This document shows, in pieces, positions 15,939 through 23,707 of a stretch of 35,620 bases of DNA (position 1 is its first letter; each line of letters opens with the position of its first letter). Under the pieces are notes generated by a model. That model searched no databases, was not told where the DNA came from, and saw only the letters and a program-made list of their open reading frames with translations. Source of the stretch: a virus; IMG/VR virus record IMGVR_UViG_3300017740_000024, positions 1 through 35,620 of that record. One strand, written 5' to 3'. Both the position numbers and the translations under genes were made by a program.

Positions 15939-16449
15939 TATTTTTCCTTTCTTTATTAATCTTTTTAAGGATTATTTTACATTCTTGTTCAGTTTTAAAA
16001 GGACCTCTAAATCCATATTTTATAAGTGTACTATATTTAGGACCATGCCCATGTTTCCAACACTTATCAAAGTTAATGCAATACCAACCTGCGGCATAGT
16101 ATATATCACTATCAGGTGTTTTAGTATATAGTGGAACATCTGGATCATAGTTAGGCTCTGTAGGATCTAAAGGATAAGGTGTTTCATAATCTATAAGGTG
16201 TCCCTTAATATAAAATGCTTCTGGCTCTGTGGTAGATGTAGTAATTTGCTCTTGGAATATATCTGTATTACCAAAGTACTCCTCTACGTCTTCTTCGTTG
16301 TCTAAAGAGACCATTTCTTTACCATTAATATAAAAGTAATGGTTTTGCACATCTTTATTTAAAATGCCTAACTTATTTTTACCTTGTCTTACAAGCCATG
16401 CTACATCAGATATCTGTTGTAGTGTTGCTTTTCCTTTATCTTTTACCAT
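15904..16449 (-). CDS. Hypothetical protein
   Basis: 181 residues. An N-terminal DVAWLVRQGKNKLGILNKD reads like a small helical domain with a beta strand pair. The C-terminal part (AAGWYCINFDKCWKHGHGPKY, then GFRGPFKTEQEC) is Cys/His/aromatic-rich and could bind a metal. AAGGAG lies 8 nt before the ATG. It overlaps the 80-aa gene upstream by 7 bp. I know relatives in marine T4-like phages only as hypothetical proteins. Confidence 0.6.
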   Translation of the reverse strand: MVKDKGKATLQQISDVAWLVRQGKNKLGILNKDVQNHYFYINGKEMVSLDNEEDVEEYFGNTDIFQEQITTSTTEPEAFYIKGHLIDYETPYPLDPTEPNYDPDVPLYTKTPDSDIYYAAGWYCINFDKCWKHGHGPKYSTLIKYGFRGPFKTEQECKIILKKINKERKNSERTGQTTFTS

Positions 16450-16685
16450 GCTTTATTCTCCTTGTTTCCATAGTCTTCATCCTTACCAATTACAACTCCA
16501 CCTATGGAATAAAGTTGTTTATTTGGTTCTCCTTTATTATTTTTAAATAATTCAGGACAAACATCTCTTCTCATTTGCCTATATACTTTATCCTGATCAG
16601 GACTAGTATATATCCAATACGGTTTTTTAGGCCAATCCAAACAAATTCTTTTCATTGCTTCTTCTACAGGATCAGGCTTTGCCAT
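16443..16685 (-). CDS. Hypothetical protein
   Basis: 80 residues starting MAKPDPVEEAMKRICLDWPKKP, with a basic middle (QMRRDVCPELFKNNKG) and two Cys. It overlaps the RNase H gene by 14 bp and the next gene by 7 bp, so it is part of the same translation chain. No family is recognised and no membrane segment or signal is seen. Confidence 0.55.
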   Translation of the reverse strand: MAKPDPVEEAMKRICLDWPKKPYWIYTSPDQDKVYRQMRRDVCPELFKNNKGEPNKQLYSIGGVVIGKDEDYGNKENKAW

Positions 16686-17664
16686 TCATAAACTCCGCAT
16701 AGTCTCCTGGATTCTGGCTCATACGTTCTAAGTTCCATTTAGCACAAAACTTCATAAAATATATTCCAACCTGTTGTTTTGGCTCTTGTACTTTTGCCTC
16801 ATCTATTCTTGCTTTGCACTCTGCTTTAACTTCGTCAGGTTGCATAGTTAAGTCTATTAAAATCTTATTGCGTTCAAAATCATCTTTAACTCTATGTTCT
16901 TCTTCCTCATGATCTACCCAACGTTGTAGCATAAAGTTGTTATAATTATAACCGCCTGTGTGTCTATCTTCATATGCTTCTGTAATTCCTGTCTTGTTTT
17001 TAGTACCTTTTAGTCTAGCACCAGGATATGCACTAAACACATTATCACTGCTGTCTCCTCTAACACACTTTTCAAACAATACCCATTCAGGAACAACCGG
17101 AGTTTTTACTTCACTAGTCTTTTTATCTATAACCCATTCTCCTGTCTTTGCATTTTTAAACCCTTCAAGACTAACTATTTGATCTGTTGTGCCGTTATAC
17201 TGCGTGACATTAGGTGCTAAGAGCTGATAAAAGTCACTATCTGTACTAATTATAACATGGTTGTCTTCAGGATGTTGTTGTATCCATGTAGCAATTAAGT
17301 CATCTGCTTCTGCATTAGGCTGTTGTATTACACTACAATTTGTACGTTTATCTAAAAACTCTACCATGTCATTGTAAGACTCAAAAAACAATTCGTCATC
17401 TTCTTGTTCTCTGACACTTCTTTTATCCATTGTAACTTTTCTGTTTGCTTTGTAAGGCGTATAAAAGTCCTTACGCCATGAACGACCTTCTAAACACATA
17501 ACAACATGATCACCATCAAAGTCTTTCCAAACTTTTTTAATACTGTTAAACATAATATGCATTGCCATACCAACACGCATGTCAATATCTCTACCGCCAC
17601 CAACGTGTTTAGCACGGAAGAACATGTTTAAACTATCTACTAATATGTATGTCTTTTTACTCAT
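16672..17664 (-). CDS. rnh: RNase H / 5'-3' flap exonuclease, T4 Rnh type
   Basis: 330 residues, close to T4 RNase H (305). The FEN/5'-nuclease acidic set is visible: D near residue 9 in ILVDSLNMFFR, the E-A-D-D cluster in NAEADDLIATW near 120, D-S-D in ISTDSDFYQLL near 140, and RGDSSDNV near 205. A helical-arch region with Arg/Lys (YTPYKANRK) precedes the acidic cluster. It removes RNA primers and flaps on the lagging strand and works with gp43, gp45 and gp32. It overlaps the 82-aa gene by 8 bp. In T4, rnh is next to dsbA and gp33; here dsbA has moved near the polymerase. Confidence 0.85.
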   Translation of the reverse strand: MSKKTYILVDSLNMFFRAKHVGGGRDIDMRVGMAMHIMFNSIKKVWKDFDGDHVVMCLEGRSWRKDFYTPYKANRKVTMDKRSVREQEDDELFFESYNDMVEFLDKRTNCSVIQQPNAEADDLIATWIQQHPEDNHVIISTDSDFYQLLAPNVTQYNGTTDQIVSLEGFKNAKTGEWVIDKKTSEVKTPVVPEWVLFEKCVRGDSSDNVFSAYPGARLKGTKNKTGITEAYEDRHTGGYNYNNFMLQRWVDHEEEEHRVKDDFERNKILIDLTMQPDEVKAECKARIDEAKVQEPKQQVGIYFMKFCAKWNLERMSQNPGDYAEFMNGKA

Positions 17665-17905
17665 TGTTAAATCCTAAGTCGTCGTTTATTATAGCATCAA
17701 AAGGCGATTCTTTCAAGTTTTTTTCACGACTTTGTTCAAAGTCTCTAGTAAGGTCATATTTTAGATGTTTTCTAAAATTAGCCAAAATATATTCTATCTC
17801 AGCAGGTGTAAACTCTGCTAATTGAGATTCAACTATTGGCTCTATTGACTTAACTAGGATTGCTAGTTTCGTCTTCGCCTGTGTCTCCATCTGTTCTGAT
17901 GACAT
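17657..17905 (-). CDS. Small helical protein next to rnh; possible gp33-type late coactivator
   Basis: 82 residues, fully helical-looking, with a basic middle (NFRKHLKYDLTRDFEQSREK) and an acidic-hydrophobic C-terminus (SPFDAIINDDLGFNNE). The ATG at 17905 has AAGGAG 7 nt upstream. T4 gp33 is a small helical protein encoded beside rnh that bridges RNA polymerase and the sliding clamp through an acidic-hydrophobic C-terminal tail. Position, size and tail fit, but I cannot show sequence homology by eye. The alternative is an unrelated small protein. Confidence 0.5.
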   Translation of the reverse strand: MSSEQMETQAKTKLAILVKSIEPIVESQLAEFTPAEIEYILANFRKHLKYDLTRDFEQSREKNLKESPFDAIINDDLGFNNE

Positions 17906-18371
17906 CAGTCTCTCCTTGTTGTAATCCGTAATCTTGATCTGCTAACTCTTGCACTAATACTGTTCTGCAGACATCATTAAACCATTTGTTTACTACTGCT
18001 TCATCGTTCTCAGCAGTATAACCGTTCTCATGTAAAAACTTAACAAAATGATCGTTCCAATCTAATTCCATATATCCTGCTTTTGCATTTTCAGGGTTTA
18101 CTTCTAGTTTAAGAACATTTACATATGGCTCTTCTTTTATCTCAGCAACTTTTTTATCAAATTCATATTTGCCTATTTTGTCATTTTTAAGTTGTACTTC
18201 CAATTTAGCAATTTCTTTATCAGTATCATTATCTGCGTCAAGTTCTGCTAATACTTCTTCTAATTCTTCACCCTCATAATAATATTCTGCTTCTGCTACA
18301 GCACGAGTCTTACCCTTAAGACCCCAACTAGCAGGCATCATACTAAATGGTAATTTAGTTTTCTTCGACAT
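17850..18371 (-). CDS. Hypothetical acidic protein
   Basis: 173 residues from the ATG at 18371, chosen for its GGAGG site 7 nt upstream; an earlier in-frame start at 18395 lacks one. The N-terminus (MSKKTKLPFSMMPASWGLKG) is basic, then comes a long acidic coiled region (EGEELEEVLAELDADNDTDKEI). A C-terminal globular part follows (YMELDWNDHFVKFLHENGYT), with an acidic tail. It overlaps the 82-aa gene by 56 bp, unusually long for this genome. I recall the N-terminal motif from marine phage hypothetical proteins but know no function. Confidence 0.6.
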   Translation of the reverse strand: MSKKTKLPFSMMPASWGLKGKTRAVAEAEYYYEGEELEEVLAELDADNDTDKEIAKLEVQLKNDKIGKYEFDKKVAEIKEEPYVNVLKLEVNPENAKAGYMELDWNDHFVKFLHENGYTAENDEAVVNKWFNDVCRTVLVQELADQDYGLQQGETDVIRTDGDTGEDETSNPS

Positions 18372-18807
18372 TATCCGCCTCCTCAATGACTTCATATATT
18401 GCTTTTATTCTGCAAGGGAATCCTGATTGGCCAAAACTAATTGGCACAAAGGCATCTCCTTTTCTTAATACAATATTATATTTGCTTACAGAACTAAAAC
18501 TTTTAAATCCTAAGTTTGTCATAAATGACAATTCAAAACAGTTGTTATAAAAATGTACTTCTACATTCTTATTCTTTAACTTTAAATTTAATGTATTATT
18601 TTCTCTATTGTAAGAACTACCTCTAATGTCATTAACTTTAATTCCTTTTATTTCAGTATCTGACTTATAAACTGGAAGTCCATCAAAAGAATGTCCCACA
18701 ACATCATCTGCTTTTGTTTCATATGCCACTAGCATAAAAAACATTACCATTGCCGCTATTAATAACGGGCTCATATTTTTTATAAAGTTTTTATCGTGTT
18801 CGTTCAT
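18355..18807 (-). CDS. Exported or membrane-anchored small protein
   Basis: 150 residues from the ATG at 18807, supported by AGGAG 5 nt upstream. A hydrophobic helix (PLLIAAMVMFFMLVAY, residues about 13-28) follows a short mixed-charge N-terminus, and ETKADD directly after it looks like a signal-peptidase I site (TKA then DD). The remaining 115 residues are beta-rich (LNLKLKNKNVEVHFYNN, YNIVLRKGDAFVPI) with two Cys that could form a disulfide. This suggests a periplasmic protein acting on the host envelope, such as in superinfection exclusion or lysis control; that is inference. It lies directly downstream of queE with an 8-bp gap. Confidence 0.6.
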   Translation of the reverse strand: MNEHDKNFIKNMSPLLIAAMVMFFMLVAYETKADDVVGHSFDGLPVYKSDTEIKGIKVNDIRGSSYNRENNTLNLKLKNKNVEVHFYNNCFELSFMTNLGFKSFSSVSKYNIVLRKGDAFVPISFGQSGFPCRIKAIYEVIEEADNVEEN

Positions 18808-18815
18808 AATATCTC

Positions 18816-19709
18816 CTAAGTCCCCCAAGCATTACCAAATAAATTGATATGCAATCTGGGACTAAACTTGTAGCCTGTCTTCATACAGATTTCTGCTACA
18901 TCTTTTTCTGTTAGTGTTTGTTGTTCTAATGTTGCACCTTCAGGCATTAAAAATACACTATCTATTTTTACACCTGCGTCTTTATATGCACTAACAAATT
19001 TATCAACATCTGGTAAGCATAGTTCGTCACGTACTACAAATTTATTATATAAAAAACTATTTTCGACTTCGTTCATTGTTACTAACTGTTCTGGTATTAG
19101 TGTGTCTTCTAGCAACTCTCCACTTATAGACAGTTTAGGAGATGTACTCCAAGTAACATGTAAGTCTTTTGCTTCTTCATTAAAATAATTAATTAATTCT
19201 GGTGTTACAGCCTTGGAGCCATTTGTTTCAAATGTAACATTTATTAGTCCTACCTCTCTGCACATATTAAGAAGTGCTGGCCAAACACGTTGCCACCCTA
19301 GTAGCGGTTCACCACCTGTGATCACCAAGTGTATGTCTTCACCGTGTTGGCCAGTGAAAGTGCCATTAGGTATCAAAGATGTGATGTGATCAAACACTTC
19401 ATCTGCAGATCGAGTCATTTGCAAATGCTTATATTTCTTCGACCAACTGGCACTAGAATCACACCCAATAGGTGTGACAGGTAATTCTTCAATGCTTTTA
19501 TAAGCATCTGGGTGTTCTTTATCCGCTTTAGGATCTGTAAAGTAAGGCATTTTATCAGAAGCAATCATTTTACCACGTTCTTGTCCAAAACCTGCACATT
19601 CAAAATTGCAACCAAATACACGCAGGAATATACTAGGCACACCAACAAATCTGCCTTCTCCTTGCACACTATAAAATGCTTCGCTATATCTTAATTTAGG
19701 TTGCTTCAT
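18816..19709 (-). CDS. queE: 7-carboxy-7-deazaguanine synthase, radical SAM
   Basis: 297 residues. The N-terminal SEAFYSVQGEGRFVGVPSIFLRVFGCNFEC is the QueE signature, with ITGGEPLL near 129 for SAM binding and FETNGS near 158. QueE converts 6-carboxytetrahydropterin to 7-carboxy-7-deazaguanine (CDG). The iron-sulfur cysteines are not the standard C-x3-C-x2-C: C34 and C38 are present, the third position is Phe41, and the likely third ligand is C83 in IGCDSSASW, after a roughly 40-residue insertion. I recall phage QueE proteins of this layout. It overlaps the 172-aa gene by 14 bp and shares a transcription unit with folE. Confidence 0.85.
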   Translation of the reverse strand: MKQPKLRYSEAFYSVQGEGRFVGVPSIFLRVFGCNFECAGFGQERGKMIASDKMPYFTDPKADKEHPDAYKSIEELPVTPIGCDSSASWSKKYKHLQMTRSADEVFDHITSLIPNGTFTGQHGEDIHLVITGGEPLLGWQRVWPALLNMCREVGLINVTFETNGSKAVTPELINYFNEEAKDLHVTWSTSPKLSISGELLEDTLIPEQLVTMNEVENSFLYNKFVVRDELCLPDVDKFVSAYKDAGVKIDSVFLMPEGATLEQQTLTEKDVAEICMKTGYKFSPRLHINLFGNAWGT

Positions 19710-20214
19710 CCTGTTCCTTCATAAACTCTACAAATAATTCTTCATCAAATTGTTCGTCTGTAATATCCATTATAGCATTATATACTATAAGATGCAAGTC
19801 ACTACTTTCATAACCTACACTATTATTTAACACATCTTCAAAGGATTCTATTGCACACATACGAAATCCTTTATCATATAGCATATTAAAGTCTGCTTCT
19901 TGAGGTAAAAATATTTTACCAAATTGTATAGTTTTAACAAAAAATGTATCAGACATTTGTCTTGTTTCTATAGTAACTTTACCTACTTCGTCACTACCAT
20001 TATTTAACTCTAAATGGATACCATGATCCAAATTGTCTAAATCAGCAATACAGTCTATACACTCCATAACCTCATCTGGCTTTAATGGATATCTTGAACA
20101 TATATAATCCATATCCTGTCTGTCACAAACTGCATTAGTAACCTCTCTAACAGGTACTGCATGTCTGCCTAGTACTAAATGGCCATTACGAGTATTAATC
20201 ATTAGGTTCCGCAA
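19696..20214 (-). CDS. Unknown protein between folE and queE, DUF433-like N-terminus
   Basis: 172 residues. The N-terminal HLVLGRHAVPVREVTNAVCDR followed by YICSRYPLKPDEVMECIDCIAD resembles the small DUF433 helical domain (G-x-R-[IV]-P-V, then Y-P-x-L-x-x-[ED]-[DE]-[VI]). The C-terminal part is acidic and helical (DEQFDEELFVEFMKEQDE). It overlaps folE by 13 bp and queE by 14 bp, so it is locked inside the 7-deazaguanine operon and may serve that pathway. Homology to DUF433 is by eye and weak; no catalytic motif is visible. Confidence 0.55.
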   Translation of the reverse strand: MRNLMINTRNGHLVLGRHAVPVREVTNAVCDRQDMDYICSRYPLKPDEVMECIDCIADLDNLDHGIHLELNNGSDEVGKVTIETRQMSDTFFVKTIQFGKIFLPQEADFNMLYDKGFRMCAIESFEDVLNNSVGYESSDLHLIVYNAIMDITDEQFDEELFVEFMKEQDEAT

Positions 20215-20891
20215 GAATGTTGTTGCTGTAGTTTAATATTATCAAAAAACTCTTTCTTAGTACTTTGATCTTCCATAAATCTACCTTCTAAAACAGTTGT
20301 TTGTGTTAAACTGCTATGTGCTAATACACCTCTGTTCTCTACGCAACCATGTGTTGCTTGTATGTATACACCTAAATTTACACTACCTGTTGCTTTTTTA
20401 ATTTCTCTAGCAATATCATTTGCAAGTTCTTCTTGTAATGTACCACGTCTAGCACACCATTGTGCAATTCTAGTATACTTAGAAAGCCCTATAAGAGTTT
20501 CTCCTGCAATAATACCTATGTATGCAGTACCTTTAACTGGCTGATGATGGTGCGAACACATACTTAGTATTTCACTTCTCACAACCAACATGCCTTTATA
20601 ACCTTCTTCTATATCATTAGGAAATGCTGTAGCATTAGGCATGTTATTGTATCTGCCCCACATAAGCTCATTAATATACATCTTAGCAAGACGTCTAGCA
20701 GTACCTTGACTGTTGGGATCATTATACCTATCAATAATTAGTGTGTCTAAAATACCTTCAAAATGCGGAATAAGTTCTTCAATCAACTGTTGATCATCAC
20801 CTTCATCCATAAACTCAGAAACATTATCACTAGCCCAATACTTATGACCTGCTTCTTTAATTCTTTTAGTTATTTTTTCACTAACTTTCAT
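20202..20891 (-). CDS. folE: GTP cyclohydrolase I
   Basis: 229 residues, the normal length. MCSHHHQPVKGTAYIGII at 111-128 contains the zinc and substrate residues (C112, H115). GVYIQATHGCVENRGV at 174-189 contributes H181 and C183. QEELANDI near 153 matches the family helix. The enzyme turns GTP into dihydroneopterin triphosphate, the first step to 7-deazaguanines and also to folate. Company with queE downstream and queD and dpdA in the next unit points to the 7-deazaguanine route. It overlaps the DUF465 gene by 11 bp. Confidence 0.9.
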   Translation of the reverse strand: MKVSEKITKRIKEAGHKYWASDNVSEFMDEGDDQQLIEELIPHFEGILDTLIIDRYNDPNSQGTARRLAKMYINELMWGRYNNMPNATAFPNDIEEGYKGMLVVRSEILSMCSHHHQPVKGTAYIGIIAGETLIGLSKYTRIAQWCARRGTLQEELANDIAREIKKATGSVNLGVYIQATHGCVENRGVLAHSSLTQTTVLEGRFMEDQSTKKEFFDNIKLQQQHSCGT

Positions 20892-21081
20892 CTTCCATTT
20901 CCTTAATTTTATTTTTTAACTCTTCTATTTCTCTTTTAAGGGTAAGTTTCTCTAACTTTTCCTGCCTAATTTTATCATCACTATCATGATGTTCCCAATG
21001 CCTTGTAATTTTCTTATCTAGTTCTCGGTGTATGTCTTCCAAATGTTTTAAATGATTTGTTAGACTTTGTACCGTACTCAC
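20881..21081 (-). CDS. DUF465/YdcH-like coiled-coil protein, GTG start
   Basis: 66 residues. HLKHLEDIHRELDKKITRHWEH, then a Lys/Glu-rich helix with KLEKLTLKREIEELKNKI, follows the DUF465 (YdcH) helical-hairpin pattern. I start at the GTG at 21081, which overlaps the phosphoribosyltransferase stop (GTGA) and has AGGAG 8 nt upstream; GTG codons at 21087 and 21090 are too close to that site. Function of the family is not established. It is sandwiched between the phosphoribosyltransferase gene and folE with overlaps on both sides. Confidence 0.6.
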   Translation of the reverse strand: MSTVQSLTNHLKHLEDIHRELDKKITRHWEHHDSDDKIRQEKLEKLTLKREIEELKNKIKEMEDES

Positions 21082-21569
21082 TTCCACCACTCCTCATAAG
21101 GAAATACAATCCATTTTTCTTCTTCTGGAGTAACTACATTACCTGTAAAACTTACATACTCAAATGCACTACTCTCTTTATCAAATAGTGTAGCATACTT
21201 TATGCCTTCATGCAATGCCAATAGGTTATTATTTTCTTGTGAGTCCCATAAGTCAACTACACCTTTAATACCATTTAAAGTATGCCCTGAATCATTTATG
21301 TCATCAACAAGTAAAATATCATCACTACTGTATTTAGACAGAATTGTTTCCAACCTAGTGGATTCCTTGATCATTTCATGATCTCTAGTTTGCCATTCAA
21401 AGCCATGGAAAGGAACTTCAAAGTAGTGACTTAGCATTACGCCCATTACATAGGCTCCTCTGCCAGGCCCAATTACTACATCAGGTTTAAAGCCACTTAC
21501 ATGGATTTGTCTTGTTATTTCGCTTAAATCTTTTTCAAGATCTGTGTTAGAATAATATAGTTTCGCCAT
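21078..21569 (-). CDS. Phosphoribosyltransferase (purine type)
   Basis: 163 residues. DDILLVDDINDSGHTL at about 84-99 is the PRPP-binding motif of type I phosphoribosyltransferases (two acidic residues followed by D-[ST]-G-x-T). DVVIGPGRGAYVMGVMLSHY near 30-49 is the pyrophosphate loop region. The size matches xanthine/guanine or hypoxanthine PRTases. A role in making GMP for the downstream folE would fit. It is the first gene of the unit. Its sigma70-like promoter places the transcription start at the ATG itself and there is no ribosome-binding site, so the message should be leaderless. Confidence 0.75.
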   Translation of the reverse strand: MAKLYYSNTDLEKDLSEITRQIHVSGFKPDVVIGPGRGAYVMGVMLSHYFEVPFHGFEWQTRDHEMIKESTRLETILSKYSSDDILLVDDINDSGHTLNGIKGVVDLWDSQENNNLLALHEGIKYATLFDKESSAFEYVSFTGNVVTPEEEKWIVFPYEEWWK

Positions 21570-21575
21570 AATAGT

Positions 21576-21603
21576 ATTATAGCAGAAAAGAGTTTGATGT
21601 CAA
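21576..21603 (-). promoter_or_regulatory. Sigma70-like promoter giving a leaderless phosphoribosyltransferase mRNA
   Basis: -35 TTGACA (21598-21603), 16-bp spacer, -10 TATAAT (21576-21581) with a TG extension. Only six bases (ACTATT) separate the -10 from the ATG at 21569, putting +1 at or next to the A of the start codon. Confidence 0.8.
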
Positions 21604-21604
21604 G

Positions 21605-22570
21605 TTATTTTTTACTTGAGGATTGGTACTCGATTTCTGTCTTTACAATGTCCTCTAAAGAGTTTGCGGGTTCCCAGCCAAACAAATCCATTGCTTTCGA
21701 AATGTTTGCATCTGTTTTGGCGGCATCGCCTTCTCTTTTAGGACCGTATTCAACATCAACTGTATTACCAGTTTGTGCTTCTACTTCTGCTATGACTTGT
21801 TTGATACTTTTAGGTGAGCCTGCTCCAATGTTAAACACACCACTTTCTCCACCATCAAAAAGATAATGTAGTGATGCCAGATGGGCAGTTGCTATATCTA
21901 ATACATGAGTATAATCTCTAATACAGGTACCGTCTATTGTGTCGTAATCATCTCCATTAACAACAAACTTTCCTCCATTAAGTGCCTTATCAACTAAAAT
22001 AGGCATTATGTGTTCTTTTGGATCTAATTGATATCCAAAACCTTCATAACTACCTGCGGCACAAAAGTATCTTAAACTGTTATAATTAAAATCGTGTACT
22101 GCTGATAAATCTTCTAATATAGTTTCCACCATTGCTTTAGTTCTACCATAAGGTGTTTTAGGATTTATGTCATCTATTTCTGAGTTAAGTAAGTTGTCTG
22201 AATCACCATAAACAGAACTAGAACTACTAAACACAAAGTTTTTAACACCGCCGTCTATTGCATGATTTAATAACTTGATAGAGTTTTCAACATTGTTGGA
22301 GTAATATACTTTTGCTTCTGCAATACTTTTAGGTACACTATGATTTGCGGCCAAATGTATAATTGCATCTGGCTTTGTCATTTCTATAACACCTTTAATT
22401 TGAGAGTTATTAATATCAAATGGATATTGTGTTACACCTTCTATAGTTCTTTTTACTCTATCAACATTTATAACATTAAAACCAGAGGCTACAAGTAACT
22501 TACAGGTTACACCACCTATAAAGCCACTACCTCCTGTTACAAGTATTGTTTTATCTTCGTTACTGCTCAT
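21605..22570 (-). CDS. galE: UDP-glucose 4-epimerase-type sugar-nucleotide epimerase
   Basis: 321 residues, an extended short-chain dehydrogenase. VTGGSGFIGG at 12-21 binds NAD. HLAANHS near 75, a Ser-rich FSSSSSVYG near 120 and the catalytic pair in TPYGRTK (Y-x-x-x-K) near 143-147 are all present. RYFCAAGSYEG near 170 matches the GalE substrate loop. It interconverts UDP-glucose and UDP-galactose or a related UDP-sugar. It starts on an ATGA overlap with the glycosyltransferase gene, so it probably supplies its donor. It is the last gene of the unit that begins at the clamp promoter. Confidence 0.8.
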   Translation of the reverse strand: MSSNEDKTILVTGGSGFIGGVTCKLLVASGFNVINVDRVKRTIEGVTQYPFDINNSQIKGVIEMTKPDAIIHLAANHSVPKSIAEAKVYYSNNVENSIKLLNHAIDGGVKNFVFSSSSSVYGDSDNLLNSEIDDINPKTPYGRTKAMVETILEDLSAVHDFNYNSLRYFCAAGSYEGFGYQLDPKEHIMPILVDKALNGGKFVVNGDDYDTIDGTCIRDYTHVLDIATAHLASLHYLFDGGESGVFNIGAGSPKSIKQVIAEVEAQTGNTVDVEYGPKREGDAAKTDANISKAMDLFGWEPANSLEDIVKTEIEYQSSSKK

Positions 22571-23568
22571 ACAGGTTCTCCTGTCTTATCTCCTTCTCCA
22601 AACCAAGTTATCATAACTTTGTCTGTGTCTAAGACTATTTGTTGCTCTTGATAATTGTTTATCGCATCGCAAACCATATCCACACTTTCATCAAATCTGT
22701 CATATAGTTTTACATCTGGATATAATTCAGGATAAACTAATCTGTTAGGTAATACAGGTGTACAACCTAAGTAAACGGCTTCTGCAACACCAAAGCCAAA
22801 GTTTTCTTGTAAGGCATAACTTACTACTGCCTTACTCCTGCCTAATAAATCATAGTATTCTTCTTTACTATAGTTCATATCTTGTGTCCTGATAAACTCA
22901 ACATTTTCAGTTATTCTTTCATTAACTTGCTTTGCAAGTTCATTAAATAACCAAGGTTGTTTCTCATCACATATTCTGCCATTAAAGACAACAATGTTTT
23001 TCTTTGTTTGTCCTTTGTGAGGATCTAAACCACTATAGTCTACAGGTAAACCAGATACAACTAGTTTATTAGGATCTATCATTCTTTTCTTTATAATATC
23101 ATTTTTAATAAAATTACTTGCACAATAAATTGTGTCGCTAATATCAAAAATAATATCTTCAAAGTTCTTTGCCCAACGTTCCATGTCGCGAACAAAATCA
23201 GTATCTGTAAAACTACCTGCATGTATTAAGCCTGTAATTTTAAGATTATCCATTTTATTAAAGTATTTCATATATGCAATACTTTCTATTCCTGGGAACC
23301 AAATATCACTAAAAAACAAAGTGTCACCATCTGTAATAACACCACGTTCTATCATATCTGATATTTCTGCAATCTGTAAGGCTTTAAATTTACTTGTAAA
23401 AGCAGAATTTAAAAACTGTCCTTCAGGCAATGGAGGAGTATCATAAGTAGGCATAATTTTAATATACTCAATATTTTCACGAACAAGATATTCCTCAATG
23501 GCAATATCCATGTGTATTGTGTATCTACCTTCAATATGCTCTAGTGGCACATATATTAACTTACTCAT
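22567..23568 (-). CDS. GT4/GT1-type glycosyltransferase
   Basis: 333 residues with a GT-B layout. The C-terminal domain starts near KKNIVVFNGRICDEKQPWLF. SYALQENFGFGVAEAVYLGCTPVLPN at about 258-283 is the donor-binding E-x-F-G-x-x-x-x-E-A motif. The Rossmann-like N-terminal domain includes DTLFFSDIWFPGIES and LIHAGSFTD. The acceptor is unknown: it could be a virion protein, a host surface glycan or a modified DNA base. The ATGA overlap with galE and an 8-bp overlap with the small gene upstream indicate cotranslation. Confidence 0.7.
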   Translation of the reverse strand: MSKLIYVPLEHIEGRYTIHMDIAIEEYLVRENIEYIKIMPTYDTPPLPEGQFLNSAFTSKFKALQIAEISDMIERGVITDGDTLFFSDIWFPGIESIAYMKYFNKMDNLKITGLIHAGSFTDTDFVRDMERWAKNFEDIIFDISDTIYCASNFIKNDIIKKRMIDPNKLVVSGLPVDYSGLDPHKGQTKKNIVVFNGRICDEKQPWLFNELAKQVNERITENVEFIRTQDMNYSKEEYYDLLGRSKAVVSYALQENFGFGVAEAVYLGCTPVLPNRLVYPELYPDVKLYDRFDESVDMVCDAINNYQEQQIVLDTDKVMITWFGEGDKTGEPV

Positions 23569-23707
23569 CTCCTAAATCTCCATAGTCAACAACATCAGTA
23601 ATCTTATCGTCTAAACTTTGTGCAAAGTCGCCTTTCTTATCTGCTTCTTCTTTGCTGATAATATTAGGCTTAGATTCTGTATTACTACTGTCGTTTTGTT
23701 TTTCCAT
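23561..23707 (-). CDS. Tiny acidic protein (48 aa)
   Basis: 48 residues, MEKQNDSSNTESKPNIIS followed by KEEADKKGDFAQSLDD and an acidic end (VVDYGDLGDE). The start overlaps the stop of the histone-like gene as TAATG, and the end overlaps the glycosyltransferase start by 8 bp, so it fills its slot exactly. No family is recognised; it is probably disordered. A GGAGA-like site for the next gene lies inside its end (TTAGGAGATGAG). Confidence 0.6.
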   Translation of the reverse strand: MEKQNDSSNTESKPNIISKEEADKKGDFAQSLDDKITDVVDYGDLGDE

